This document shows, piece by piece, positions 54,676 to 63,649 of a DNA stretch of 64,000 bases; position 1 is the first letter of the stretch; the number at the start of each line of letters is the position of its first letter. Source of the stretch: Lachnospiraceae bacterium (GTDB lineage Bacteria; Bacillota; Clostridia; Lachnospirales; Lachnospiraceae); the NCBI GenBank assembly GCA_022483465.1, contig JAKVNF010000001.1:992001-1056000 (forward strand), given 5' to 3'. Below the pieces are notes generated by a model that was not told the DNA's origin, did no database searches, and saw nothing but the letters and a program-made list of their open reading frames with translations. The translations under genes and the position numbers were made by a program.

Positions 54676-55346
54676 AGGGAGCGCCGCAGAAAGGACAGAA
54701 CGCATCATCCGGTCTGACCTCTTTGCCGCAGTTTGGGCAGGTGGTCACAAGGGCCGCACCGCAGCGCCTGCAGAACCGCTCCCCGCCCTTTCTCAGATGG
54801 CCGCGCTTTGAGCAGGTCCCGCGGATACCGGCATAGAGGTGAGTGCGATAACGGCGATCAGGTTGAAAAACAGCGCCGCAATCGCCCAGGGACTGGCACC
54901 AATCCCAAGCCGATGGCCTTCTGCGCCGCCCAGACCATCACCAGCACCCAGTAGGTAATAAGCAGAATCACGCCGATCAGGGCGATCCCACCGATCAGGA
55001 TCTTGTCTCCCGTTGTAAAGCTCCATCCTGCGGTCTTCTTCAGGTCTTCCTATTCCCTGGCCGAATCGCCAAGTGCGTGTTCTCTCTCCTCGCGGGTTTC
55101 CTCCTGGGATCTGTCATCCTCCTCCCCGCGGATGATCAAGTTCTCTTCTTCCGCAGGAGGAAGCTTCGTCTTTCTGGTGGATTCTGTCTGCTCCGCCGCT
55201 TTCGCCTGAACAAGGCGTGCGCCGAAGGCGGCATAGGAAAGGCCGCAGGAAGCCGCCACAAAGAGGGTCCCCGCCAGGATGAGCCCCGCAAAGGACTTCT
55301 TCAGGTTCAGGTGTTGCAGCTTTTCTCTCCATTTTTTATGAAACAT
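54676..55346 (-). pseudogene. membrane zinc-ribbon protein remnant
   Basis: From ATG 55346 (after AGAGGAG) the frame gives a basic N-terminus, one helix (FAGLILAGTLFVAASCGLSY) and an acidic coiled segment. A TAG stop at 55050-55052 follows. The same frame continues EDLKKTAGWSFTTGDKILIG through a helix, then shifts near 54890 to ASPWAIAALFFNLIAVIAL. It shifts again to ERFCRRCGAALVTTCPNCGK and DDAFCPFCGAP. Two zinc ribbons end at the deletion joint with the binding-protein remnant. At least one stop and two frameshifts. Confidence 0.65.
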
Positions 55347-55375
55347 TTCGTTCTCCTCTCTAGATAAATTTGTAC

Positions 55376-57268
55376 CCCAAAATCGCAAAGTTTTTTACTA
55401 GGCGTCCCGGGATGACTCCATTAAAATGTCAATAGACGTTGGAAATAGGGCATAAAACGACATTGTAACCTCTGTAAAATGCTAGTATAATAACTGATAG
55501 ATATTTTACTAGCAATTTAGAGGGCGGCCATGTACAGCAATACAGATGTACTCGTTAAAACTCCGAAATCAAGCGACAAGGGAACTATCCATATCCTCAC
55601 CACGGGTTATGTCTTGCTCGCCACAGAGTATCATTGGGACTCTGAGAAGCGGCGTCCTGTCGACAAACGGATCTCAATCGGAAAAATTGTCGATGGCGAT
55701 CGCTCTCATATGCATCCAAACAAGAACTATGAGCAGTTCTTCGGTCCCATCGATGCTGAGGTGAACCGACTGAAGGACACCTTCGGCACAAAGGCCCGTA
55801 AAGCTGCCGGCAAAACGGATTCGAAGCTCTCCTTTGGACCGTACCTGGTTCTAAAGGCGGCCGCAGAGCAATCCGGATGCTATACCGCTCTGACACGGGT
55901 CTACCCTGAATATGAGCGGAAAATCATTGCATTGGCCGTCTACTCCATTGTTGCGGAAAGTTCAACTGCCCAGCTGTTTCCCGGTTGGTGTTTTGATCAC
56001 TACTGCGGTCTGGATCGTGTCATCGACGACAGTGAAGTCAGCGGCCTATACCGTCTGATCGGGTCAGATGAGGGAAATATCAATGTGTTCTTCCGGATTT
56101 TCCGGGAAGAATACGAGAAACGATTTCCCCGAAAGGACAGCAATCGGGTCATTGCCTTTGACTCCACCAATCAAAACACCCAGTCCGAGAATGAAGATCT
56201 TGCAGAGTTCGGAAAATCCAAGACCGATTTTGGCCTGAAGATCATTAACACGGCTATGTTTGTGGATGAAGAGACCGGCATTCCTATGTGGTATGAGCAC
56301 TACGACGGTTCTCTCCTGGATAAGGTGCAGACGTCCTTCTCATTGAAAAAGATCGTGGATGCAGGATATCAAAAGCTGTTCGCAATGTTCGATCGAGGAT
56401 ACTTTTCAGAGGACATCATCAAAGCCCTCCGGAAAGTAAAGGATCTGGAATATGGTGTCCTCTGTCCAGACAATGTCAACTGGGTAGATGCGCTCATCAA
56501 AGATCATGGAGCGGAGATCCGCGGAAAGCAGAAATACCTGACGACGGAGCCCAACGTATTTGGAAAGCGGTACCCGGTAACAGTGGCTGGAAAGGCTTGC
56601 TTTGCCTACCTCTTCTTTGATCACTCCCGGGAATTTGATGAGGAACAGTCCATAAGGAGCACTATTTCCTATTACTTCAATGAGGCATCCAAGAGAAAAC
56701 GCTACACGGAAAAGATGGCGCAGGACTACGCTCCAAAAGGGATCATTGTCGTTAAAAAGGCCGATCCAGAAACAGGGAAGAACTTCACCATCCTGGAGGA
56801 CACTGAAATGATCCAGACGATGGTCGATCGTGCCGGATTCTTTGTTCTCGTCAGTGATACTGAAATGACGGCATCCGAGGCAATCCGGATTATCCGGCGA
56901 CGTGATGTTGTGGAGCACGTCTTCGAATCCATCAAGCGGCACTTTGATCTGTCGGTCACATACACCCACTCCATCGAGACATATCGGGGGAAGATGTTCA
57001 CGGCCTTTATCGCAAGCATTCTCTTTGCCACGCTGACATGGGATTTGAGGGAAGTGCTTCACGATAAGACCAGTGCAACCATCGCCTTCGAGATGATGGA
57101 GCTAAACAAGTATAAGGTGGAACTGCAGTCTGATGGCAGTTGGTATCCGTCCTATGCGATGAGCAGGATTCAGAAGGAACTGGTCTCCAAGGTTGGCCTC
57201 ACAGAGGACGAGGCAATCAACCAGGCAACTGAGATCAAGCTGCTAGTATAAAAACTTGCGATTTAGGG
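55376..57268 (+). mobile_element. IS1634-like insertion sequence
   Basis: 1893 bp. The ends (left CCCAAAATCGCAAAG, right CTTGCGATTTAGGG) are imperfect inverted repeats of about 26 bases that continue to ACTAG. TTGTAC flanks both sides, a 6-base target duplication. It inserted just upstream of the zinc-ribbon remnant. Confidence 0.85.
55530..57251 (+). CDS. IS1634-like (IS4 superfamily) transposase
   Basis: 573 residues, usual for this group. The N-terminus (GTIHILTTGYVLLATEYHWD) has the small domain typical of these enzymes. Probable DDE residues lie in VIAFDSTNQN (first Asp), FAMFDRGYFS (second Asp) and DVVEHVFESIKRHFD (Glu). The frame is intact and the stop lies inside the right inverted repeat, so the element may still be active. 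Confidence 0.88.
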   Translation: MYSNTDVLVKTPKSSDKGTIHILTTGYVLLATEYHWDSEKRRPVDKRISIGKIVDGDRSHMHPNKNYEQFFGPIDAEVNRLKDTFGTKARKAAGKTDSKLSFGPYLVLKAAAEQSGCYTALTRVYPEYERKIIALAVYSIVAESSTAQLFPGWCFDHYCGLDRVIDDSEVSGLYRLIGSDEGNINVFFRIFREEYEKRFPRKDSNRVIAFDSTNQNTQSENEDLAEFGKSKTDFGLKIINTAMFVDEETGIPMWYEHYDGSLLDKVQTSFSLKKIVDAGYQKLFAMFDRGYFSEDIIKALRKVKDLEYGVLCPDNVNWVDALIKDHGAEIRGKQKYLTTEPNVFGKRYPVTVAGKACFAYLFFDHSREFDEEQSIRSTISYYFNEASKRKRYTEKMAQDYAPKGIIVVKKADPETGKNFTILEDTEMIQTMVDRAGFFVLVSDTEMTASEAIRIIRRRDVVEHVFESIKRHFDLSVTYTHSIETYRGKMFTAFIASILFATLTWDLREVLHDKTSATIAFEMMELNKYKVELQSDGSWYPSYAMSRIQKELVSKVGLTEDEAINQATEIKLLV

Positions 57269-57856
57269 TTGTACATAATCCACAATGAGCCTTAATCTAT
57301 AGGGGTTTGAGAGTAAGACCTCTGTGAAAAATGTATGCTTTAACATTACAACAGTGCATGACTACGGGTGAAATCGGTGTCTCTGGAGGTCCGGACACCT
57401 ATGATTTCTGTGTTCAGGGTACAAAAAGAAAAGCATCCTCTTAATTGTCTGACAATAGTGACATTAGCTGTCAGTATAAGAAACGCGTTTCAATCTCCCT
57501 GCTTCACCATGGCTGCCAACCTCTCATGTCTAGCGGAGTCTGCCTTCGGTCCCACCCGGAGGCATCCCAAATTCCTTCGTACAGCCGATCCCATAGTTCG
57601 GAGCGCCGCTTATGCTTTCGTTCGGGGTCATATGCCCCATGGAGTAAATCCTGCGGCTACGCTCATGCTCTGTTTGTTTGAGAGCACCCCTGTAATTCAG
57701 TAAATCTCGGAAATCCCGGGGGACGCATCCCTGGATCCACACTGAAGTACATGGTGCGGTTAATACGTTACAGTTGAGGGGGAGTCATCCTAACGGTGTT
57801 GCCTGGTAGATAACCGCCCTGTTGGTCCTTGAAACTGTCTGCTGTCCGGCTGCGCG
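57269..57856. other. gene-free stretch between the IS1634-like and IS110 elements
   Basis: 588 bases with only unconvincing short open frames. CCTGTAATTCAGTAAATC at 57689-57706 recurs in inverted orientation at 63733-63750 upstream of the IS110 transposase start. This suggests the stretch contains an end of a related IS110 element in opposite orientation. No inverted terminal repeats are visible, as expected for IS110. Confidence 0.4.
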
Positions 57857-57891
57857 TTATGCAGGCATCATACCTGCCGCAGGATCGTGAA

Positions 57892-58199
57892 GGCGTTAGT
57901 TAAGAAACGGGTTGATAAGCGATCGCCTAGCATGAGACCACTAATACCTCACTTTGAGCTCGAGCTGGGTACACTCCTATCCGTGCTGTGTTGCATCATG
58001 TAACAAAGCATCACCTAGATTGCCTAAACACATACACTCACTTGCCGAGTATGTGACTATAAATAACAAGATAGGCATTATGCGGAGAAGAAAAGAGCTC
58101 CAAATGGGGATTCTATATCTTCATCGGACATTATCGCGTCGAGAGTTCACCATGGAGGTTGTGGTATGGAACCCATCAACCCGGTTCTTTACTAACGCC
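57892..58199. repeat. solo 308-bp MITE (IS1595 ends)
   Basis: Same length and about the same sequence as the array units at 22650-23905, in opposite orientation, with GGCGTTAG...CTAACGCC ends. ATCGTGAA flanks both sides exactly (57884-57891 and 58200-58207), an 8-base target duplication. Inserted at the 3' end of the IS110 transposase. Confidence 0.95.
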
Positions 58200-59533
58200 A
58201 TCGTGAATGACCTTAGACGGGTCAAAATCAACGCCTTTACGGAGGATTGCGTGGAAGATCCTCAAAGCCTTGCATGCCACTACTACGCGCGCCTGACGCC
58301 GTTTTAGAGGGTTCGTTGTCCGTGTGGTGTATTTGACCTGTAAGGCCTTAAATGCACTGTTCCAGGCTATCAGAGACCCCGCAGCTTCATACATGACTCG
58401 TCTTAAGGCAGAACGCCCTCGCTTGCTGATGCGATGTTCACCGACCTTCTTGCAGGATTCGTTGTTAATCGCATTCAGTCCGGCAAGCTTCACCAGCTGC
58501 TTGGGATCGCTGAAGCGGTTGACATCGCCCACCTCTGCAATGAATCCCACAACTGTCTGCATTCCGACTCCGCGTATACTCAACAGCTTGTCGACGTTAG
58601 GAAGCCGGCGAACCTGCTCTTCAAGTTTCCTGTCAAGCTCCTCCAGCCGTTCACTGTTCCTGCGGAAATCCTCAAGAATGTACAGGAAGGCAACTTTTTC
58701 AGCGGCGCAATAGTCCAGCCACATGTTTGCTGCAGCGGCCTCCACAAGCTTTTCAGCCTTTTTCCTGCCGCCGGTGCCCCGCATCTTTTTCGATTTCCAC
58801 AAGAGCAGAATTCCGTCAACGCCAAGTTCATATACGTCTCGAGGCAGCGATGCTATTTCCAGGACAGCCAGGCCGCCCTTGGAATCATACTTTGAATAGC
58901 AATTCAGGTATTCCGGGAAGTTTCTGCGCAGCCATGCCTGCATACGGTTCCGGGCCCTCGCCATGTTCTTCACAACGCTTTCCCTGACATTGAACAGGCT
59001 GCAGATCTCAGCGTAATCTCCCTGCGGATCATACGGTTCAAAGAAACGTCCTTCCCGCACCAGATCCGCAATGACTCGGGGATCCTTCTTGTCGTCCTTG
59101 CTTGGGGAGTTATCATCCAGCTCCTTCGATCTATGGACATGGAGTGTGTTCACCGTAACAATCTTGAAGCCCTTTTTGGTCAGATACTGTTTGAAGCATA
59201 GCCAGTACACACCCGTGGGCTCACAGCCGATAATAACCTCCGTAAGGCCGCTCCTGGCCTGTATCTCCTCAATCCACTTGATGAGGAGCAAAAAGCCTTT
59301 TTCGTTGTTGGGGAAGAAGAAAGCCTTTTTGGTGTACTCCTCGCCCCGCCAGTTCATGGCCCGTGCATAGTTTTTCTCGGAGCCAATGTCAACTCCGATG
59401 ATCAGATGGTGTTCTGATACTTGATGCAGCTTCTTTGTAAGCGTAACAACGGACGTACCATGACCCGGATCAACCTCTTCTGTAGAATGAGGCTAGGAAA
59501 CTACTAGCTGCGTTCTACAGAGGAGGCTTTTTT

Positions 59534-60052
59534 ATGGACAAGAGACAGCAGATGGTTCGTGAGGAGAAGCTTCGCTATTGGAGGCCGATCATCAATGCGT
59601 ACGAGAACAGAGAAACGAAGCTGATGTCGATTGCACAATGGTGCAGGGAGCATGAGATCAACGCCTCACTCTTCTACTACTGGAAAAACGTGATCAGGGA
59701 GACGGACGCCAGTAACAGGAAGGCATCCTCTGGTTCAGTGCCAGAGACAGAGAACTTCGTAGACATCACCGACATCGTAAACGGACAGGCACGCCCTGAT
59801 GTCAATACAATAGGCTCGGAACCGGGTACTGCTGATGACTCGGGTTCCCGCAGCCGGTCGAACCACTCTGATCTTCCGCGGATCACCGGTACACCGGAAG
59901 AAGGAAATGCCGGATCTGTTCCAGGCAGGCCGGGAGGGCCTGCCGTGTCTCCGGAAGTTATCCTGGAGACACGGTCCTGTCGGCTCTATCTCTACTCTTC
60001 TGTCCGGCGCGAGACCCTCTCCATGCTTAAGGAGGCTTTTCATGTTTGTTGA
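59534..60052 (+). CDS. tnpA: IS66 TnpA accessory protein
   Basis: 172 residues. The N-terminal 50 residues form a helix-turn-helix (LMSIAQWCREHEINASLFYY WKNVI in two parts), typical of IS66 OrfA. A low-complexity linker and the short conserved SCRLYLYSSVRRETL end follow. GGAGGC lies seven bases before the ATG. It overlaps tnpB by 11 bases. Required for IS66 transposition by unclear means. Confidence 0.85.
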   Translation: MDKRQQMVREEKLRYWRPIINAYENRETKLMSIAQWCREHEINASLFYYWKNVIRETDASNRKASSGSVPETENFVDITDIVNGQARPDVNTIGSEPGTADDSGSRSRSNHSDLPRITGTPEEGNAGSVPGRPGGPAVSPEVILETRSCRLYLYSSVRRETLSMLKEAFHVC

Positions 60053-60431
60053 CGGCATCGGCTTCAGGAAGATCATTCTCTGCACGAAGAGGGTGGATAT
60101 GCGCCGCGGCGTTGATGGACTCTCCGCTTATGTCATGCTGAACTATCACCTGGATCCAACGGACCGTGGAGTTCTCTATCTTTTTCGTGGCAGATCTGCC
60201 AGAACGATCAAGGGGATCTGCTTCGAGGGAATCGGCACTGTGCTCTATACGCTTCGCCTTGCGCCGGGAAACTCATTCCAGTATCCCAGGAATGCGGACG
60301 AAGCCAGATCTCTTTCTCCGGAGCAGTACCGTCAGCTCATGAGCGGAATCGCACTTGACGGTACCATCCGCGAAGTATACCCGCACATCGACATGCCTGA
60401 TCAGGTGGCCGCAGAATCCCAGAGATCCTGA
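60042..60431 (+). CDS. tnpB: IS66 TnpB (Orf2) protein
   Basis: 129 residues. The family hallmark RVDMRRGVDGLSAYV is present, with LYLFRGRSARTIKGICFEG following. This is IS66 Orf2, unrelated to the RNA-guided nuclease TnpB despite the name. The ATG follows AAGGAGGC inside the end of tnpA. Confidence 0.9.
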   Translation: MFVDGIGFRKIILCTKRVDMRRGVDGLSAYVMLNYHLDPTDRGVLYLFRGRSARTIKGICFEGIGTVLYTLRLAPGNSFQYPRNADEARSLSPEQYRQLMSGIALDGTIREVYPHIDMPDQVAAESQRS

Positions 60432-60486
60432 AAACACGCGGTTTTTGAACTTTCAGGCTACTTCAGTGGGGAGTATAAATATTCAG

Positions 60487-60537
60487 ATATCTATACCCTT
60501 ATTTTCGGTTGACAAGAGGGTATAGATATGTTACTAT
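60487..60537 (+). promoter_or_regulatory. internal IS66 promoter with overlapping inverted repeat
   Basis: TTGACA (60509-60514), a 17-base spacer and TACTAT (60532-60537) form a near-ideal promoter. ATATCTATACCCT (60487-60499) pairs with AGGGTATAGATAT (60517-60529), which lies in the spacer, so the repeat may be an operator or a terminator of the upstream genes. Confidence 0.65.
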
Positions 60538-60576
60538 ACTCCTGAGAACTGATAAGCAGCTCTCAGGAGGTCTGAC

Positions 60577-60954
60577 ATGGGTACCATTCATCTGAGACAG
60601 GGGGATACGGTATACGTTTATTCTTCACACAGCTATTGGGACAAGGAGGCTAAACAGCACAAGACAGACCGGAAGCTGATCGGGAAGCTTGATCCCGTTA
60701 CAGGGGAGGTTGTGCCCACCAGGAAGTACGTTCGAAAGCAGGCATCGGCCTCCGACGCACCAGCAGAGCAGGCAAACTCTGTTCGGGCTGAAGGTTCGAC
60801 GAAAACTTTGATTTCCAGAATAACAGAGCTGGAGGAGGCAAATGCATCTCTGCGGAATGAGAATACACAGCTGAGGAAGGCTCTCCGCGCCTATCAGGAT
60901 GCCGTTCAGAAGGCCAGCGCAAGCCTTGCTTCCGTAGACAAAGAGGCCCGGTGA
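60577..60954 (+). CDS. IS66 passenger protein with transposase-like N-terminus
   Basis: 125 residues. The first 50 (GTIHLRQGDTVYVYSSHSYW, IGKLDPVTGEVVPTRKY) resemble the N-terminal domain of the IS1634-like transposase at 55530. The C-terminus is a coiled coil (ITELEEANASLRNENTQLRK). TCAGGAGG precedes the ATG and its own promoter lies upstream. Its stop overlaps the tnpC start (TGATG). Probably a DNA-binding or complex-assembly accessory. Confidence 0.65.
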   Translation: MGTIHLRQGDTVYVYSSHSYWDKEAKQHKTDRKLIGKLDPVTGEVVPTRKYVRKQASASDAPAEQANSVRAEGSTKTLISRITELEEANASLRNENTQLRKALRAYQDAVQKASASLASVDKEAR

Positions 60955-63182
60955 TGGAAACCGAGATCCCTGTCCAGAGACTTCATAAGTACAACCTCCT
61001 GTACCAGTGTGGCGCTTTCAGTCCGAGCGACATCTCGAACATCTTTAGTGAGGTTATCGTGGATGACATCGTCAAGACGAACCGCATTGCAGCGCTGATA
61101 AAGGCAGCTGAAAAAGCAGCTGAAGATTATAAAGCGCTGCAAAAGGAAAATGAGGAACTCAAACAGAAGGAGCAGAATAAGGACGAGAACAACAAACTCG
61201 GACGTAGGAGAGCCTTTGGGGAAAAGGACGAGCAGCTCTCTGGGAAAGAACTCGAAACCGGGATTCCACAAGGCGGCAGCGAGGATGTGGAGACAGATCC
61301 GCTCACCGAAGAGTCTGACGCTGATGGAGAGCAGGCCAAAGACACGACAGGGACAGAAGAACCTGCAGAGCCAGCCAATGCAGACGAAAATGGGAAAGAC
61401 AGTGACGGAAAAACTCAGGATGAGAATCCGTCCAGGAAAGGCGGAGCTGGCGAAAAAGGCAGGAAACCCAGGCGGAGCAGCCGTCCCCCGAGAAAACCGA
61501 TACCCGATGAATCAAAGGAAAAACAGAAGCGCAAGCCGGGCATCTGGGAGCGTGATACGCAGAATCTCCCGCACAGAATCAGCTATGATGTGGATGATCT
61601 GACTCCGGAAATGATCGAAAAAGCAAAGTCTTTATCTAAGCTGGGATTCGAAGCAAGCGAAAAACTCAGTATAGAGGAGGCTCATGTCGTCGTGCTGACA
61701 ATCATGAAACCAATCATCGCATACTCAGAGGATGTCAGCGACGAAGAAAAATCCGATTCTGACAGTCATGAGGTGAATCGTACGCTATACCGGCCCTACA
61801 GCGAGGGATATATCATGCCGGGATCCCGGGCAACCCCGGAGATCGTCGCCTTCATGTACTACATGCTGACCAGCATGAGCATCCCGTACAAGCGCATCGC
61901 TGCTCTGATCTGTCACATGGGCTATCCCATGAAAACACAGAAAACGGTTTACTGGTGCAATACCTGTGCCGCAAGATATCTGCTTCCCGTCTTCGATTAT
62001 CTCGTCAGCTTCATCATAACAGGCAAGTACATTCAGATGGATGAAACCACCTGGAGATCTATCTATGATGCTGAGAAGCCGGGAGAAAAGTCCTATATCT
62101 GGCTGCTGATTACAAGTGAGCTGCGGGAAGGCCCCAAGGCTGCCGCATATTTCTTCAATCCCTCCAGGGCTGAGTCATTTCTGGATGGACTGTTTGCAGA
62201 CTTTCTTCCGGATAAGGACGCGGATCGTTCGGATACCGCAGGCCAGACAACTCCGCCGGAACAGGAAACGGAGCCCGATCCTACGACAGTGACAGGAAAT
62301 GCATCTGTCGTATGCAAGAACGACAAGTATGCTGCATATCCGGAACTGGAGCGCAAGTCTGAAGGAAAGATCGTGGTCTCATTCTGCCTTGCGCATCTGA
62401 GAAGGCCGTTCTTTCTTGCCTGGCTTATTGTGAAGATGGCCTCAAAAGACCTCATGAAAACGGAGGAGGGCAGAAAACAGCTGGCACAGACCTGGGAATG
62501 GAAAATCCTGCGCGAGATCAGCCTTGCCGAGAGCGAGGATACGAAGCTCAAGCGCCTGTCCGGAGAGGAGCGGGTTGCTGGAAGAATCAAAAACGTAAAG
62601 CCGCACCTGGATCTGGCCTGGCAGTACGTCTGTGAGTATGAGGAGGCCTATCAGGCCTCGCTGCATGGTACTTCCTCTGATCCATCAAAACGAGTAACGA
62701 TGACCGCGACGATGCGCAAGGCGATGAACTACTTTGAGGATTGCAAGAAAGGCGGTCACATCGACAGCTTCCTCTACGATTCTAACGTACCTGCGGACAA
62801 CACTTACTGCGAAAGAAACATCCGTAGGATTGCTTTGCAAAGAAACAGCAGTCTCTTTTCGTATTCAGATGAAGGTGCCACCGACCGCATGATTGCGAAC
62901 TCCATCGCAACAACAGCGGAATTGAATGATGCCGATCCGGAGTACTACTTCCAGTATCTCCTCATCGAGATACCCAAGCATCAGAGGCGGGGAGACAACC
63001 CAGATGAATATCTTCCAAAGATGATGTGCTGGTCTGAAGAATACAGGGCGTACGAAGCGAAGCAGCGAGAAGCCACACAGGCCGGGAAAGGTATCAGTTT
63101 TCAATCTGAGACAGAGCCCATCCTGGTAAATGGCCGGTGGATGCGAGATGGAAAGGTGGTCGGCCCATACCCGGCAGCATGA
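60954..63182 (+). CDS. tnpC: IS66-family DDE transposase TnpC
   Basis: 742 residues, larger than many IS66 TnpC (about 500). A coiled-coil start (AALIKAAEKAAEDYKALQKE) is followed by an acidic then basic disordered linker of about 120 residues. The catalytic core reads YIQMDETTW (first Asp), VCKNDKYAAY (second Asp) and ADNTYCERNIRRIAL (Glu). The C-terminal IS66 helix follows. The ATG overlaps the stop of the preceding gene, so translation is coupled. The frame is intact. Confidence 0.92.
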   Translation: METEIPVQRLHKYNLLYQCGAFSPSDISNIFSEVIVDDIVKTNRIAALIKAAEKAAEDYKALQKENEELKQKEQNKDENNKLGRRRAFGEKDEQLSGKELETGIPQGGSEDVETDPLTEESDADGEQAKDTTGTEEPAEPANADENGKDSDGKTQDENPSRKGGAGEKGRKPRRSSRPPRKPIPDESKEKQKRKPGIWERDTQNLPHRISYDVDDLTPEMIEKAKSLSKLGFEASEKLSIEEAHVVVLTIMKPIIAYSEDVSDEEKSDSDSHEVNRTLYRPYSEGYIMPGSRATPEIVAFMYYMLTSMSIPYKRIAALICHMGYPMKTQKTVYWCNTCAARYLLPVFDYLVSFIITGKYIQMDETTWRSIYDAEKPGEKSYIWLLITSELREGPKAAAYFFNPSRAESFLDGLFADFLPDKDADRSDTAGQTTPPEQETEPDPTTVTGNASVVCKNDKYAAYPELERKSEGKIVVSFCLAHLRRPFFLAWLIVKMASKDLMKTEEGRKQLAQTWEWKILREISLAESEDTKLKRLSGEERVAGRIKNVKPHLDLAWQYVCEYEEAYQASLHGTSSDPSKRVTMTATMRKAMNYFEDCKKGGHIDSFLYDSNVPADNTYCERNIRRIALQRNSSLFSYSDEGATDRMIANSIATTAELNDADPEYYFQYLLIEIPKHQRRGDNPDEYLPKMMCWSEEYRAYEAKQREATQAGKGISFQSETEPILVNGRWMRDGKVVGPYPAA

Positions 63183-63649
63183 TAACCTCCTGACAAACAG
63201 AACAACCCGAGTAGCCGACGTCTGCCGAACAGGCAGGCATCGGCCACTTGCAGTCGCATAAGTGAAACTGCAGAATTGACCGTCCGGCATGGTATTGTTC
63301 CCACCTGAGGAATCGCCATGCCGGACTTTCTTGTGTCTGGATCCATCGCTTCAGGGTGACAGGAGACTGGGACCCGGATGCCCAACCTATCCAGGTACAC
63401 GGAGACGCCCCATCACAACCGACGTACCTGCAGTCCAGATCCGAACCTGCGCAGTTCATTCCCAGGAGATGCGTAGGCCGAAAGCAATACATCTGCAAAG
63501 AGATTCACCTCCACTGTCAACCGCGAATCTCTGAAGTATTTGCGGTTTCAACTGGAACCCTCCCCCTTAATGATAACGCCTCACGCAGGTTTCGTCAGCG
63601 TACGCTGGTTGTTATGCTTACGCTTCTTTGCTCGTGTAGAATTCTTCAT

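Larger units (their letters stand above)
59437..63621 (+). mobile_element. complete IS66-family element
   Basis: 4185 bp. Left end GTAAGCGTAACAACGGACG and right end GTTGTTATGCTTAC are imperfect inverted repeats. GCTTCTTT flanks both sides exactly (59429-59436 and 63622-63629), the 8-base duplication typical of IS66. It holds tnpA, tnpB, an extra gene and tnpC. The 439 bases after tnpC hold a hairpin GTCCGGCATGG/CCATGCCGGAC (63281-63325) but no gene. Confidence 0.95.
57857..63649 (-). pseudogene. IS110-family transposase split by IS66 and a MITE
   Basis: Start ATG 63649 (after AAGGAG) encodes MKNSTRAKK, then IS66 intervenes. The frame resumes at 59436 with LHQVSEHHLIIGVDIGSEKN, which holds the first catalytic Asp of the DEDD core. 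Coding runs to 58200 with the C-terminal Tnp20 domain (LLSIRGVGMQTVVGFIAEVG). After the MITE the last codons (PAAGMMPA, stop at 57857) follow. Without the insertions and one copy of each 8-base duplication, 1284 bases (427 residues) are in frame. Today the MITE supplies a stop and IS66 removes the start. Confidence 0.9.

Noticed and set aside
28380-55055. UAG recoding (several in-frame TAGs: LysR remnant, flavoprotein, zinc-ribbon gene)
   Set aside because: TAG ends the intact sfsA directly before the bcp ribosome site, and two of the three genes with in-frame TAG also have frameshifts, so decay explains them.
48376-55346. All frameshifts as sequencing errors
   Set aside because: Possible for a few homopolymer indels, but nonsense codons, a deletion joint and a palindrome in the same segment, with intact genes of up to 4.7 kb elsewhere, favour real decay. 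Raw reads would decide.
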